From NCBI GenBank assembly GCA_031546825.1, contig JAVBJU010000001.1, forward strand, positions 62,001 through 126,000: 64,000 nt of DNA, written 5' to 3'. The stretch is from Hohaiivirga sp031546825. GTDB lineage: Bacteria > Pseudomonadota > Alphaproteobacteria > Rhizobiales > Beijerinckiaceae. The notes under the pieces were generated by a model. That model was not told where the DNA came from and ran no database searches. It worked only from the letters and a program-made list of their open reading frames with translations. This document shows positions 18,465-26,623 of the stretch, in pieces. The translations under genes were made by a program, and so were the position numbers. The stretch's first letter is position 1; the number at the start of each line of letters is the position of its first letter.

Positions 18465-18499
18465 AAATGGAGGGGCAGCTCGACGCCGTCCCTCCATTT
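18465..18499 (-). terminator. Stem-loop between dppA and dppB
   Basis: Perfect 10-bp stem AAATGGAGGG / CCCTCCATTT with a 15-base loop, just after the dppA stop. The poly-T stretch is short, so it is more likely a partial terminator or a 3'-end stabiliser of the binding-protein mRNA than a full stop. Confidence 0.6.
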
Positions 18500-18515
18500 G
18501 AGACAAAAGATGCAG

Positions 18516-20114
18516 TTACTTACCCTGGATGTCAACACCATAGAAGTAGTGGCGGGCGAAGGGGCTGAGCTTGTAGCCGGTCACTTCCTTGCGGATGGGG
18601 CCGATCTGGACAGCATGCGCGATGGTGAACCACGGCGCTTCCTTCTTGAAGATTTCCTGAGCCTTGGAATAAAGCTCCGTGCGCTTTGCCGTATCTGTGA
18701 TGACCTTGGCATCTGACACGAGCTTCTGGAAATCCTGATTACACCACTTGGCAATGTTGCCGCCGCCCTGCACGGCCGCATCACAGCCCAGCAAAGTGTT
18801 GAGGAAGTTATCTGGATCACCGTTATCACCGGTCCAACCGAATTGACCGGACATATGCTCACCATTTTGCAGACGCTTGCGGTATTCGCCCCATTCATAG
18901 GACTTGATCTCCGCCTTGACGCCAACCTTGGCAAGGTCAGCCTGCATCAGTTCGGCAGTCCGGCGGCCGTTCGGCATGTAGGGACGCTGCACCGGCAGAG
19001 CCCACAGGTCGATGGCCAAATCCTTGACGCCCGCTTCCGCCAGAAGCTTCTTGGCAGCCTCCGGATCATAGGGATCATCCTTGATGGATTCATTGTAGGA
19101 CCACAGCGTCGGCGGGATAGGATTAACTGCCGGAATGCCGGTATCGAGATACACCGTCTCAACCAGCGCCTTCTTGTTGATCGACATGTTGAGCGCCTTG
19201 CGGACGCGCACGTCGTCGAACGGCTGCTTCTGGGTGTTCCATGCGAGATAACCGACATTGAGGCCAGGCTGCGACAGGACCGTGATGCTTGCGTTGTTCT
19301 TCATGGCCTCGATGTCTGCCGGGTTCGGGTAAGCCATGACATGGCACTCGCCCTTCTGCAGCTTGGCCCAGCGCACGGAAGCATCCGGCGTGATGGCGAA
19401 GACGAGATCATCAATGGCTGCCTTGCCCTGGTAATATTCGGGGAAGGCTTTGAAGCGCACGATGGCGTCTTTCTGGTACTGCACCAGATAATAAGGGCCG
19501 GTGCCGATGGGCTCCTGGTCGACCTTCTCAGGTGTGCCAACCTTCAACATGGCGTCGGCATATTCCTTGGACTGAATGCCCGCAAACTGCATGGCCACAT
19601 TGGCGAGGAACGGCGCCTCCGGCTTGTTGAGCACAAAGCGGACCGTGTAGTCATCAACCTTTTCGATGGCTTTCAGGTTTTTCTGAAGGCCCATATCGTT
19701 GAAATAGGTGTGGTTGGACGAGGTCACCTTGAAATAGGGATTAGTGTCCTTCCACTGGCGCTCGAAGGTGAAAATAATGTCATCGGCGTTGAAATCGCGC
19801 GTCGGCTTATAGGTCTTGGACGTATGCCACTTCACACCCTTGCGCAGATGGAAGGTATAGGTGAGACCGTCCGAAGAAACATCCCAACGCTCGGCAAGGC
19901 CGTTAGCGGTCACCTTGGTGCCACCATATTCAAACTGCGTCAGGTTCGAGTAAATATGAACGTTGACGTCAAACGAAGTTCCTGTGGTATTGACGCTCGG
20001 CAGGAAATTCTCGGGTGACCCTTCCGAACAATAGACCAGTGTCTTGGCGGAAGCAGCGCTGGCCATCAGAAAAGCCGGCAGACAAATTGCGGCGAGGAGA
20101 GCAGAACGTTTCAC
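18516..20114 (-). CDS. dppA: Periplasmic dipeptide-type substrate-binding protein
   Basis: A 532-residue solute-binding protein of family 5 (DppA). A Sec signal peptide (VKRSALLAAICLPAFLMAS, cleavage near ASA-KTLVYCSEGSPE) is followed by the family-5 pattern: SFDVNVHIYSNLT, LAERWDVSSDGLTYTFHLRKGVKWH (about residue 80-105) and YNESIKDDPYDPEAAKKLL (about residue 340). The start is a GTG with AAGGGAA eight bases upstream; the ATG 13 codons earlier has no ribosome site and would spoil the signal peptide. First gene of the dpp operon. Dipeptides or haem precursors are the likely cargo by family; not proven. Confidence 0.93.
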   Translation of the reverse strand: MKRSALLAAICLPAFLMASAASAKTLVYCSEGSPENFLPSVNTTGTSFDVNVHIYSNLTQFEYGGTKVTANGLAERWDVSSDGLTYTFHLRKGVKWHTSKTYKPTRDFNADDIIFTFERQWKDTNPYFKVTSSNHTYFNDMGLQKNLKAIEKVDDYTVRFVLNKPEAPFLANVAMQFAGIQSKEYADAMLKVGTPEKVDQEPIGTGPYYLVQYQKDAIVRFKAFPEYYQGKAAIDDLVFAITPDASVRWAKLQKGECHVMAYPNPADIEAMKNNASITVLSQPGLNVGYLAWNTQKQPFDDVRVRKALNMSINKKALVETVYLDTGIPAVNPIPPTLWSYNESIKDDPYDPEAAKKLLAEAGVKDLAIDLWALPVQRPYMPNGRRTAELMQADLAKVGVKAEIKSYEWGEYRKRLQNGEHMSGQFGWTGDNGDPDNFLNTLLGCDAAVQGGGNIAKWCNQDFQKLVSDAKVITDTAKRTELYSKAQEIFKKEAPWFTIAHAVQIGPIRKEVTGYKLSPFARHYFYGVDIQGK

Positions 20115-20684
20115 GTTGTTGTTTCCCTTTGCTAAAACTGAGAGCGGAAGCACTTTCGCACAAGCATTTACTATCTAGGGTAGCATTTTTTCCGTCAATG
20201 CCGCCATCTGGATGACCAGGGTCCTGCTCAAGCCTGGAAAAGAGCAATGCCTTTAACCCGTCTCCAGTGAAAAAATAGAAATTTTTCAATTAGTTAAAGA
20301 AATTTTCCGATATCAAAGGGCGCGAAGTTTAGGCCCCCCTAAAAATCAAGCTATACTATGGTTCATCGAATCTAATGGGTTTGGGCATTTTTCCTTATTT
20401 TTCAGTATCTTCTATGCAAGCAAGGCCAATCCGCGCCTCCGTGCGGCGTAGTGCCACTGTTCTTAACTCCTTGAAGAACGCTCAATTTTGCACTTGTCCA
20501 AAAGCCGAAAAGCAGCCATTGAACTCTCACTTGGGGGGATTCCGCCACGCCGAAACGCGCCGCGCATTCTCATTTTTTCGTGCCGGATTTCCCTGCTCTA
20601 AAACGCATTGTACGTTCCAGTCGGGTGGAGGCAGAAACGCGCATTGTTTCCAACACACTGAACCGGAACGCCGGATAGAAAATC
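20115..20684. other. Intergenic region between divergent dppA and lrgA-like genes
   Basis: No credible gene on either strand; the frames present are short and unlike any protein I know. It must hold the promoters of both divergent transcripts. AT-rich tracts occur at 20160-20200 and 20270-20400. I see no clear operator, riboswitch or repeat. Confidence 0.6.
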
Positions 20685-21068
20685 ATGCTTATCGGTATTA
20701 GTCTTATTCTGCTGTGCCAGTTGATCGGCGAAGCCGTTGTGCGCATGACGGGCATCCCCGTGCCGGGCCCCGTCATCGGCATGGCATTGCTCATTGTATT
20801 CCTGTGGCTCAAGGAAATGTTCGGGCCGGTTTCAGCAACCCCTGGTTATTATGCCGTCGAAAACACCGGCAGGGGCCTGCTTGCCAATATGTCCGTGCTT
20901 TATGTGCCTGCGAGCGTCGGCATCATCGACAAATTCGACGTCATCTCGCGATATGGCTGGACGATGGTCATCGCCATCGCCGGATCGACGGTGCTGGCAC
21001 TGGCAGCCACGGCACTGACGTTCATGGCGGTGGCCAAGCTGACCGGTACCCATGAGGCCACATCATGA
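20685..21068 (+). CDS. CidA/LrgA family membrane protein
   Basis: A 127-residue protein with four hydrophobic segments, of the holin-like CidA/LrgA family. The conserved GIPVPGPVIGMALL block is near residue 24, and RGLLANMSVLYVPASVGI near residue 65. The family is linked to murein hydrolase control, or to export of small metabolites such as pyruvate or glycolate together with LrgB. The start of the LrgB-family gene overlaps its stop by 4 bases, so the two are translationally coupled. Confidence 0.9.
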   Translation: MLIGISLILLCQLIGEAVVRMTGIPVPGPVIGMALLIVFLWLKEMFGPVSATPGYYAVENTGRGLLANMSVLYVPASVGIIDKFDVISRYGWTMVIAIAGSTVLALAATALTFMAVAKLTGTHEATS

Positions 21069-21793
21069 GCGCCACTTCTTTTTCCCTGTGGGTCTCTTTA
21101 TCGCACACTCCGCTGCTGTGGCTGACGGCGACGCTCCTGTGTTTCCTGCTGGCCAATTACATTTCACAGAAATCGGGCCGCTTTCGCATTGTCGTCAACG
21201 CCCCCATCCTGGCGACGATCATGCTGGGAATTGTTCTGGTATATACCGGCACAAAATACGAAACCTATTTCGAAGGCGCGCAATTCGTCCATTTTCTGCT
21301 GGGTCCGACCACTGTCGCCCTGGGCATTCCGCTTTATGAGAACCGGGGCATTATCCGCAAATCTCTGCTGCCAACCAGCATCGCCCTTGTGGTGGGCGCG
21401 GCGGTGGCGACCGGGTCGGCGCTGGTCATTGGCAAGCTGATGGGCGGATCAAATGTCCTCCTGATCACAATGGCGCCAAAATCCGTGACCACGCCCGTCG
21501 CCATGGGCATCAGCGAGACACTGGGCGGCGACCCGGCACTGACCGTCACCATCGTCATGTGTACGGCGCTTATCGGCATTATTTCTGTCGGCCCGCTGAT
21601 GAAGCTCCTGGGCATCACGGATCTGCGCGCACGCGGCCTGGCGATTGGCGTCACCTCCCACGGTATGGGAACGGCTTACGCGTTCTCTGAGAACCAGGTC
21701 ACCGGGTCGTTCTCCGGAATCGGTATGGGTATCAGCACATTCGTGACGGCGGCCATCATCCCGGTATTTCTGAAGATGATGGGGATTATCTAA
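21065..21793 (+). CDS. LrgB/CidB family membrane protein
   Basis: A 242-residue integral membrane protein of the LrgB family with about seven hydrophobic segments. Family blocks include LLGPTTVALGIPLYENR (about residue 78), MAPKSVTTPVAMGI (about residue 138) and GLAIGVTSHGMGTA (about residue 195). It pairs with the upstream LrgA-type gene (ATGA overlap), as in bacterial and chloroplast LrgAB. Recent work links such pairs to pyruvate/glycolate transport; which applies here is unknown. Confidence 0.93.
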   Translation: MSATSFSLWVSLSHTPLLWLTATLLCFLLANYISQKSGRFRIVVNAPILATIMLGIVLVYTGTKYETYFEGAQFVHFLLGPTTVALGIPLYENRGIIRKSLLPTSIALVVGAAVATGSALVIGKLMGGSNVLLITMAPKSVTTPVAMGISETLGGDPALTVTIVMCTALIGIISVGPLMKLLGITDLRARGLAIGVTSHGMGTAYAFSENQVTGSFSGIGMGISTFVTAAIIPVFLKMMGII

Positions 21794-21835
21794 CCCCGCT
21801 GGCCCGGCAGATCAGGAAAAAGATGCGAAGAAATT

Positions 21836-21866
21836 TCTCCCACGCCCTTCAAAGGGGTGTGGGAGG
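21836..21866 (-). terminator. Terminator of the Lrp-type regulator gene
   Basis: Stem CTCCCAC.CCC / GGG.TGTGGGAG with a small loop. On the minus strand it is followed by AAATTTCTT and lies 40 bases after the stop of the Lrp gene; it may also serve the convergent lrgB transcript. Confidence 0.65.
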
Positions 21867-21905
21867 AGAGAGACGCGCCCCCCAACGCGTACCCGGCAGC
21901 CCAGC

Positions 21906-22376
21906 CTACTTGCGCACCAGAGCGGCGGGCACCGGGTAAGCCGTGGTGTTTTTGAGCGCCTGAGCCACATATTGCACCGTCATGTCTTTGACCTGCATGT
22001 CATCCGTCAGATGCGCAAGGAAGGCGTCGAAAGCCTCGCGATCGGCGGCGACCACGCGCAACACGTATTCTCCCTTGGCTTCCAGCCGATAGAAATCGAG
22101 CACATGGGCCAATGCAGGAGCTTCTGTGGTGAACTTCTTCAGTTGCTCGCTCGATAATCCATCGGTGCGCGCGGTCACCAAAGCGGTGAACTTCAAGTTC
22201 AGCTTTTCGGGAGAAACCAGAGCGACACGTTTGGTGATATAACCATCGCGTTCCAACCGTTGCACGCGCTTCCAGCAAGGCGTGGTGGTCAGGTTGATAT
22301 GAGCTGCCAGAACGGCAAGCGAGATGCTCGCGTCCTTCTGCAACAGCGTCAAAATTTTCCTATCAATTGCGTCCAT
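21906..22376 (-). CDS. Lrp/AsnC family transcriptional regulator
   Basis: A 156-residue regulator. The N-terminal winged helix-turn-helix (MDAIDRKILTLLQKDASIS, recognition helix around TTTPCWKRVQRLERDGYI) is the standard AsnC-type DNA-binding domain, and residues ~75-150 form the RAM ligand-binding domain (VTARTDGLSSEQ, GEYVLRVVAADREAF). The frame extends 44 codons upstream but the conserved start is MDAIDRK at 22376, preceded by GAGAGA. These proteins sense amino acids and often act on neighbouring genes; the gene is convergent with lrgAB and its target is not evident. Confidence 0.93.
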   Translation of the reverse strand: MDAIDRKILTLLQKDASISLAVLAAHINLTTTPCWKRVQRLERDGYITKRVALVSPEKLNLKFTALVTARTDGLSSEQLKKFTTEAPALAHVLDFYRLEAKGEYVLRVVAADREAFDAFLAHLTDDMQVKDMTVQYVAQALKNTTAYPVPAALVRK

Positions 22377-22770
22377 GTCAAAATCTCTCTCAAATTCACA
22401 AACAGAGCACCCATAGGTGCCTAAAAATTTAGTCCGGCGCGTTTGCGTAATCGGCGTGGCCGCATTTGCCCATGAAAAGAGACATAAATTTCCAACGGTC
22501 CGCGTCAAGACTACGGTAGAACAAATTATTCGAGCGTGCCAAGGGCTAGAAATAGAAAAAATTCCTAATAAATCATATAGATAGCATGGTTATGCACAAC
22601 CCTTTTCGATTTCGCGGCATTCGACCTTCGCGATCTACTAGCATACAAGGCAAGCATTCGCGCTCCCGCCAGGCGGGTTAAATTTGCGTGACGCTGCAAC
22701 AACCTACTGTGATATATTTCTGTTTTATGGCATCACTGAAGCTGCCAAGCCTTTTCTACAGGATACTGAA
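22377..22770. other. Intergenic region between divergent Lrp and mutarotase genes
   Basis: About 390 bases with no supportable gene. It must contain the promoters for both flanking genes; an AT-rich stretch lies at 22550-22585. No repeat or strong hairpin seen. Confidence 0.6.
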
Positions 22771-23607
22771 ATGACCATTGAGAGCATCTCTTTCAAGAAT
22801 TCTCCCGCCATCCGCATCAGCACCGCCTCTGGTCAGGAGGCCGTGGTGTTGCTGCATGGCGCGCAGGTTGTGTCCTGGAAGGTGAACGGTGAGGAACGCC
22901 TCTATCTTTCGGAAAAGGCTGATCTTGCCGCAGGTGCTGCCATCCGCGGTGGAATTCCGCTGTGCTTCCCGCAGTTTTCAACGCTTGGCTCCTTGCCGAT
23001 GCATGGGTTCGCCCGCAACAAGGCGTGGCACCCTGCGAGCACAAAAGGCGATACCCAAGGCACCAGCGCCGTTCTGGAACTGTCCGAAACGCCAGAAACG
23101 CGTGCCCTGTGGCCGCATAACTTCAAAGCGGCGCTCACGGTTTCACTGACCGACACCACGCTGGCGGTACAACTGGGCATCACCAATACCGGGAATGCGC
23201 CCCTCTCCTTCACTACCGCGCTTCATACCTATTTCCGCGTGAAGGACATTTCTGAAGTAGCCATCGACGGCTTAAAAGACACGCGCTACCACGACAAGGT
23301 CGCCAATCTTGCCGATCAGACCGAGCCGCGCGACACAGTCCGCTTCTCCGAACAGACCGACCGCGTCTATTACGACGCCTCCCCCGACCTCACCTTGCAC
23401 GACGGCAGCAGCCGCATTGCCATTCACGCAGATGCCATGCCCGACACCGTGGTGTGGAACCCCTGGGTGGAGCGCGCGCGGGACATGATTGATCTGCCCG
23501 ATGACGGATACAAGTATATGGTTTGCATTGAGGCGGGCTGTATCGGTCAACCCGTCACGCTGGACGCGGGTCAAAGCTGGAAAGGCGGACAGACCCTCAA
23601 GGCCTGA
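22771..23607 (+). CDS. D-hexose-6-phosphate mutarotase (YeaD-like aldose epimerase)
   Basis: A 278-residue cytoplasmic enzyme of the aldose-1-epimerase superfamily, YeaD branch, which interconverts alpha and beta anomers of hexose 6-phosphates. Family blocks are LLHGAQVVSWKVNG (about residue 29), RGGIPLCFPQF (about residue 60), MHGFARNKAWH (about residue 77), and the catalytic region TALHTYFRVKDI (about residue 150) with WNPWVERARDMIDL (about residue 230). ATG at 22771 has AGGA seven bases before it; an upstream in-frame extension of 29 codons is not conserved. Confidence 0.93.
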   Translation: MTIESISFKNSPAIRISTASGQEAVVLLHGAQVVSWKVNGEERLYLSEKADLAAGAAIRGGIPLCFPQFSTLGSLPMHGFARNKAWHPASTKGDTQGTSAVLELSETPETRALWPHNFKAALTVSLTDTTLAVQLGITNTGNAPLSFTTALHTYFRVKDISEVAIDGLKDTRYHDKVANLADQTEPRDTVRFSEQTDRVYYDASPDLTLHDGSSRIAIHADAMPDTVVWNPWVERARDMIDLPDDGYKYMVCIEAGCIGQPVTLDAGQSWKGGQTLKA

Positions 23608-24128
23608 TTACCGTCGTCCGCCATTAAAATCTCTCACTGAATATCAGAACTACGCATCTAGACTAATGCGCGTTCTAAGTGGATCTCCGGTTAACCGCAA
23701 AGCGTTATGGCATCAAAGAATCCTGAGTGAAGTGCGTTTCATATTAAACGCGCTTCACTCCAGCAGCCTCATCAGTTTCTCTATTCAGGGCGGGCGATGC
23801 GCCTGGAGACGAAGGGCTATTGCTTAAGAGCAACATCGGCTGGCCTTTTGCTTGGGTCGGAAGGATCCAACATCGACGGCGCGCGATTCAACCCATTGAA
23901 AAATCGTTATTTAAACCCGCATCCCAACAGGCAGGCAGCACTTTCGACAATGCGAATTGTGCATAGATGCATAAGGCTAACGCATATTGGCATTGATCGC
24001 CAATTGTTGGCACATAAAAACAATACCAAATCTGCAAAAAATACAATAAGTATCCAATATCAAGAACCAGAGTTTCGTTCATTGTTTTTCGCTCTGGGCG
24101 ATAACCTAAATTGGGGCTTCACTACAAT
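23608..24128. other. Intergenic region before the MucR-like gene
   Basis: About 520 bases with no credible gene. The only clear structure is the 15-bp palindrome listed separately at 23725-23760. The last 150 bases are AT-rich and probably contain the promoter of the MucR-like gene; MucR family proteins bind AT-rich DNA and often repress themselves. Confidence 0.55.
23725..23760. repeat. 15-bp inverted repeat (hairpin) after the mutarotase gene
   Basis: GAGTGAAGTGCGTTT and AAACGCGCTTCACTC pair over 15 bases (one G-U) around a CATATT loop. No T-run follows on either strand, so it is not a standard terminator; it may be a palindromic repeat or an mRNA 3'-end stabiliser. Confidence 0.7.
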
Positions 24129-24632
24129 ATGAAAGATTTCTCCTCTCTCCTCCCGCCGCTTTCCGAAATGAAGCAGGAGGAACAAATTTCAGATGCGCAG
24201 TCCTGCGATCCGGTTTCAGCCGCGGTTTCGGTGTTGGCTGCCTTTTTAAAGGGAAATGGCTGTTCGGCGGAAGAACTGCCGCATTTGTTCGAACAGCTCT
24301 GCGCCATTGCGAGCCGGAAAGCGTCCATAAAGCCAAACACCCAGCCTGCACGCCACACCACAGAACCACGCAACAGAGCAGAACCGGCGGTCCCCGTCTC
24401 GGAATCGGTTTGGCCTGACTATCTCGTCTGTCTTGAGGATGGCAAAAAAGTCAAAAACCTCAAAACTTATCTTCAACGCGTCTATGGACTGAACCCAGAA
24501 GAATACCGTCTCCGCTGGGGCCTTCCGGACGACTATCCGATGCTCAACCCGGCTTTGCGCGTATTACGGCAACAGATTGCCATGCAGAACAAAATTCATC
24601 TGAAGAGAAAAGTATATAAAAACAAGCCATAA
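24129..24632 (+). CDS. MucR/Ros family regulator with degenerate zinc finger
   Basis: A 167-residue protein with the MucR architecture: an N-terminal helical oligomerisation region (residues ~30-70, DPVSAAVSVLAAFLKGNGC) and a C-terminal Ros-type domain (WPDYLVCLEDGKKVKNLKTY, then GLNPEEYRLRWGLPDDYPML). In zinc-binding members the first cysteine is followed at +13 and +17/+18 by histidines; here those positions are Tyr, Val and Tyr, and +3 is Asp, so only one of the metal ligands remains. Zinc-free Ros homologues are known in Mesorhizobium. MucR proteins silence AT-rich and acquired genes, and this one sits beside an AT-rich accessory region. The ATG at 24129 is chosen; a TTG at 24111 is possible. 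Confidence 0.85.
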   Translation: MKDFSSLLPPLSEMKQEEQISDAQSCDPVSAAVSVLAAFLKGNGCSAEELPHLFEQLCAIASRKASIKPNTQPARHTTEPRNRAEPAVPVSESVWPDYLVCLEDGKKVKNLKTYLQRVYGLNPEEYRLRWGLPDDYPMLNPALRVLRQQIAMQNKIHLKRKVYKNKP

Positions 24633-24781
24633 AATAGTAATTCTCAAATAACGGCCCGCTGCAATTTCGGTGATGGTTGTCTTAATTCAACTTTACGCAT
24701 GACATATAAAATAAATATCATGTGGAATTAAGCATACTGTCACCGAGATACCAATAAATATTAGAGATAATATATTTAAAA

Positions 24782-25087
24782 CTAAATCAATACAAATGAA
24801 GTTATAAACGTAAGGCTTAGTGTGCCTATTTCTAATATTAAAAGCGGAATAATTATAGCAAACCTAACTTCTATCGTTGTTTGACACCTCATGATAATAA
24901 AAAATAATATAAATATTGAAAAAATTGCAGAAAAAAATCCAATATAATGCACTACATTTTCTCGCCGTAAGAAAAAATTTCCTGCGCCTGAACTACCAAG
25001 CGTCGAAAAAACTGCAGCCCAAAATAATAAGTTAATTATAAAAATAATAAATAAAACTGAAAATACAACTGATTTTTTTCTTAGCAT
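24782..25087 (-). CDS. Small multi-pass membrane protein, unknown
   Basis: A 101-residue, very hydrophobic, AT-rich gene product with about three to four predicted membrane segments (IIFIINLLFWAAVFSTLG, a second around YIGFFSAIFSIFILFFIIM, a third at the C-terminus) and a basic start MLRKK. I do not recognise a family. It resembles the product at 25374-25709 in length, segment spacing and the FW..VF.TL / FW..IF.FL motif, so the two look like diverged paralogues. Its ATG overlaps the end of a broken reading frame (25081-25326), suggesting it was the downstream partner in a two-gene unit. Confidence 0.6.
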   Translation of the reverse strand: MLRKKSVVFSVLFIIFIINLLFWAAVFSTLGSSGAGNFFLRRENVVHYIGFFSAIFSIFILFFIIMRCQTTIEVRFAIIIPLLILEIGTLSLTFITSFVLI

Positions 25088-25326
25088 AATTCATTCCTAC
25101 GTCTAGAAGGCGTTTTTTGATGTCCAATTTCCCTGAAGTCAACTGAATTATGTGTTTCTTCCTTAATTTTAATCCGAGTTTTGTCACTCAATTTATCTGA
25201 CGGCTGCCCAGACTCCGTCAGAAATGAACTACTGATATCATTATAATACGGCAGCAACGCCTCAGGAATCGAATTTTCGGAACTTGCTTCCCCAAAGAAG
25301 TTACGGTGATGTTGTGGAGGGTACCT
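25081..25326 (-). pseudogene. Remnant of a soluble protein gene, C-terminal part
   Basis: An 81-codon open stretch without a start codon, immediately preceded by an in-frame TGA. It translates to a polar sequence (begins RYPPQHHRNFFGEASS, ends TPSRRRNELC) and its stop codon lies within the start region of the membrane-protein gene 24782-25087 (TAA two bases before... overlapping ATGCTAA context), a layout typical of coupled genes. Just upstream, in another frame, a short open frame starts at ATG 25372 (MSGTLRITLRFGVTVK...), so a frameshift or deletion could have split one gene. The persistence of a long open frame in AT-rich DNA is the main argument for it. Function unknown. Confidence 0.4.
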
Positions 25327-25373
25327 TCACCGTAACGCCAAAGCGAAGGGTAATTCGAAGTGTCCCACTCATT

Positions 25374-25709
25374 TTATAGTCGAGGATGGTCCCCCATTAC
25401 AAACAGAACACCAAACACAAATACTATCGTAATAAATTGAGATGGTATTAGAATAGCAAGGAAAGCGCTCTGAGTATTTGTTTTTAACATCCTATTGAAC
25501 ACTAGGTTCAACATATAAAATATAGCTATAATTGAAAATATAAAATAAATACCGCAAATTATTCCTTCGTTTCCCTTAAGAAAACTACCTAAAGTAGTCC
25601 TATTTAAAAAATTAAAAATAATAAACCAAAAAATAAAATCAAATAAAAATATGATTACAAGTAAAATATTAGTAGTCTTTCCAGCTTTATCATCATCACG
25701 GATTTTCAT
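25374..25709 (-). CDS. Small multi-pass membrane protein, paralogue of 24782-25087
   Basis: A 111-residue AT-rich product: a short polar N-terminus MKIRDDDKAGKTTN followed by about three hydrophobic segments (IIFLFDFIFWFIIF, YFIFSIIAIFYMLNLVF, and FITIVFVFGVLFVM). AAGG lies about nine bases before the ATG at 25709; a longer frame to 25781 lacks a ribosome site. Similarity to the 101-residue neighbour suggests duplication. Small paired membrane proteins of this sort can be immunity proteins, but nothing here proves it. Confidence 0.55.
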   Translation of the reverse strand: MKIRDDDKAGKTTNILLVIIFLFDFIFWFIIFNFLNRTTLGSFLKGNEGIICGIYFIFSIIAIFYMLNLVFNRMLKTNTQSAFLAILIPSQFITIVFVFGVLFVMGDHPRL

Positions 25710-25748
25710 TTGAACGAGCCTTTCTTTGGCGATCAGATTCCGGATTCC

Positions 25749-25822
25749 GGTGACAGTATACGGAATTCCCCGTTCTTTCATTTGAGACGATAGGGAAAAG
25801 GAGAATTCCGAATACCGTCACC
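25749..25822. repeat. Imperfect 20-bp inverted repeat upstream of the 25374-25709 gene
   Basis: GGTGACAGTATACGGAATTC (25749-25768) and GAATTCCGAATACCGTCACC (25803-25822) are complementary at 18 of 20 positions around a 34-base spacer. It lies 40-113 bases upstream of the membrane-protein start, where an operator, or the end of an older insertion, could be. Confidence 0.65.
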
Positions 25823-25949
25823 GCAAGTACTCCCGCCGAGCGGTGGGGAATAAACTGGGACCAAAAGTGTCCCGCTTTTGAAGCAGTGAATAAGCTAGTG
25901 GGACACATACCGCGAAAAACGCAATAAAATCAGTGGTCTTTTTTGATAC

Positions 25950-25998
25950 TGGCGATCCCGGGAAGACTCGAACTTCCGACCTTCGGTTTAGGAAACCG
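25950..25998. repeat. att repeat distal to the tRNA (attL-type), 49 bp
   Basis: Perfect 49-base copy of the 3' part of tRNA-Arg (from the encoded CCA through the T-arm and into the anticodon stem), identical to 39538-39586. It is the product of site-specific integration into the tRNA gene and marks the left end of the island. Only the 3' fragment is present, so it is not a functional tRNA. Confidence 0.95.
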
Positions 25999-26111
25999 TT
26001 CAATGACAGGCGCAGACAGTGATTATCGTAAAAATTATGTTTAGTTTCAGACAATTAACCAACCACAGCTTCTATAAAATTCCAATAAATTTCACGAAAT
26101 ATCATTCTAAA

Positions 26112-26129
26112 TGGTCATGAATTGGTCAC
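26112..26129. promoter_or_regulatory. Candidate integrase arm-type site, left end
   Basis: TGGTCATGAATTGGTCAC, with two TGGTCA half-sites 11 bases apart (about one helical turn). The identical 18 bases occur at 39460-39477, inside the other end of the island. Paired, repeated short sites just inside both att ends are what tyrosine integrases bind with their N-terminal arm domain. Confidence 0.6.
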
Positions 26130-26249
26130 ACATTCCTCTGATCAACGTCTTGCTAAATAACAAAAATTAGATCTTGTACCCATAAATTAGAATTAGATTT
26201 TGTGCTACTTAAAAAATTTCTTGCACCGAATTTGGATTTTTGGCAGATT

Positions 26250-26475
26250 AGGGACAGGAGATGATTTATCTCCTGAGGGTCATGCTCCATATTTATGGAG
26301 ATACGCCTGACCTGAACCAGTAAGCAGAATGAGTCTGTCAAAACAGAAGTAACGGGGCCTACGTGTTTCGGGTTCCTACTCTCTTGGATGCCTCCAAGCG
26401 GGTGACTGTGGCAGAAAGTTCTGGCGCAGAACATTGATGACCTCTCCGAGCGTGCTAGGACTTAAGAGAGGATGC
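26250..26475 (+). ncRNA. Densely hairpinned non-coding stretch, candidate RNA (strand uncertain)
   Basis: The ~620 bases between the left att and the first island gene contain no convincing protein gene, but five short perfect stems occur in 220 bases: CAGGAGAT/ATCTCCTG (26255-26275), CTCCAT/ATGGAG (26285-26300), CTTGGA/TCCAAG (26383-26398), GTTCT/AGAAC (26418-26432) and CCTCTC/GAGAGG (26441-26471). I do not recognise an RNA class. The strand is assumed from the direction of the next gene. Confidence 0.3.
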
Positions 26476-26623
26476 GTGGTTAGACGAGCACACGTCCTAC
26501 CTGATGCAGCTTATGGGCACCTAACAGTCCGACGCGGGCCTGTTGCATTAGGTTGAAAGGGATGGATGAAACACTCTCATTAAGCCATTTCTCCTTATAG
26601 GAGGAATGGCTGGGAGGGTGTTT

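Noticed and set aside
18843..20018. 391-codon plus-strand frame opposite dppA
   Set aside because: Shadow of the binding-protein gene, which has a clear signal peptide and family motifs.
25950..26033. Second tRNA-Arg gene at the left end of the island
   Set aside because: Only the 3' 49 bases match; the D-arm and 5' acceptor strand are missing, so it is an att copy, not a tRNA.
26153..26434. 93-codon minus-strand frame in the left end of the island
   Set aside because: No ribosome site or domain, and it overlaps several perfect hairpins; a chance frame is more likely than a gene.
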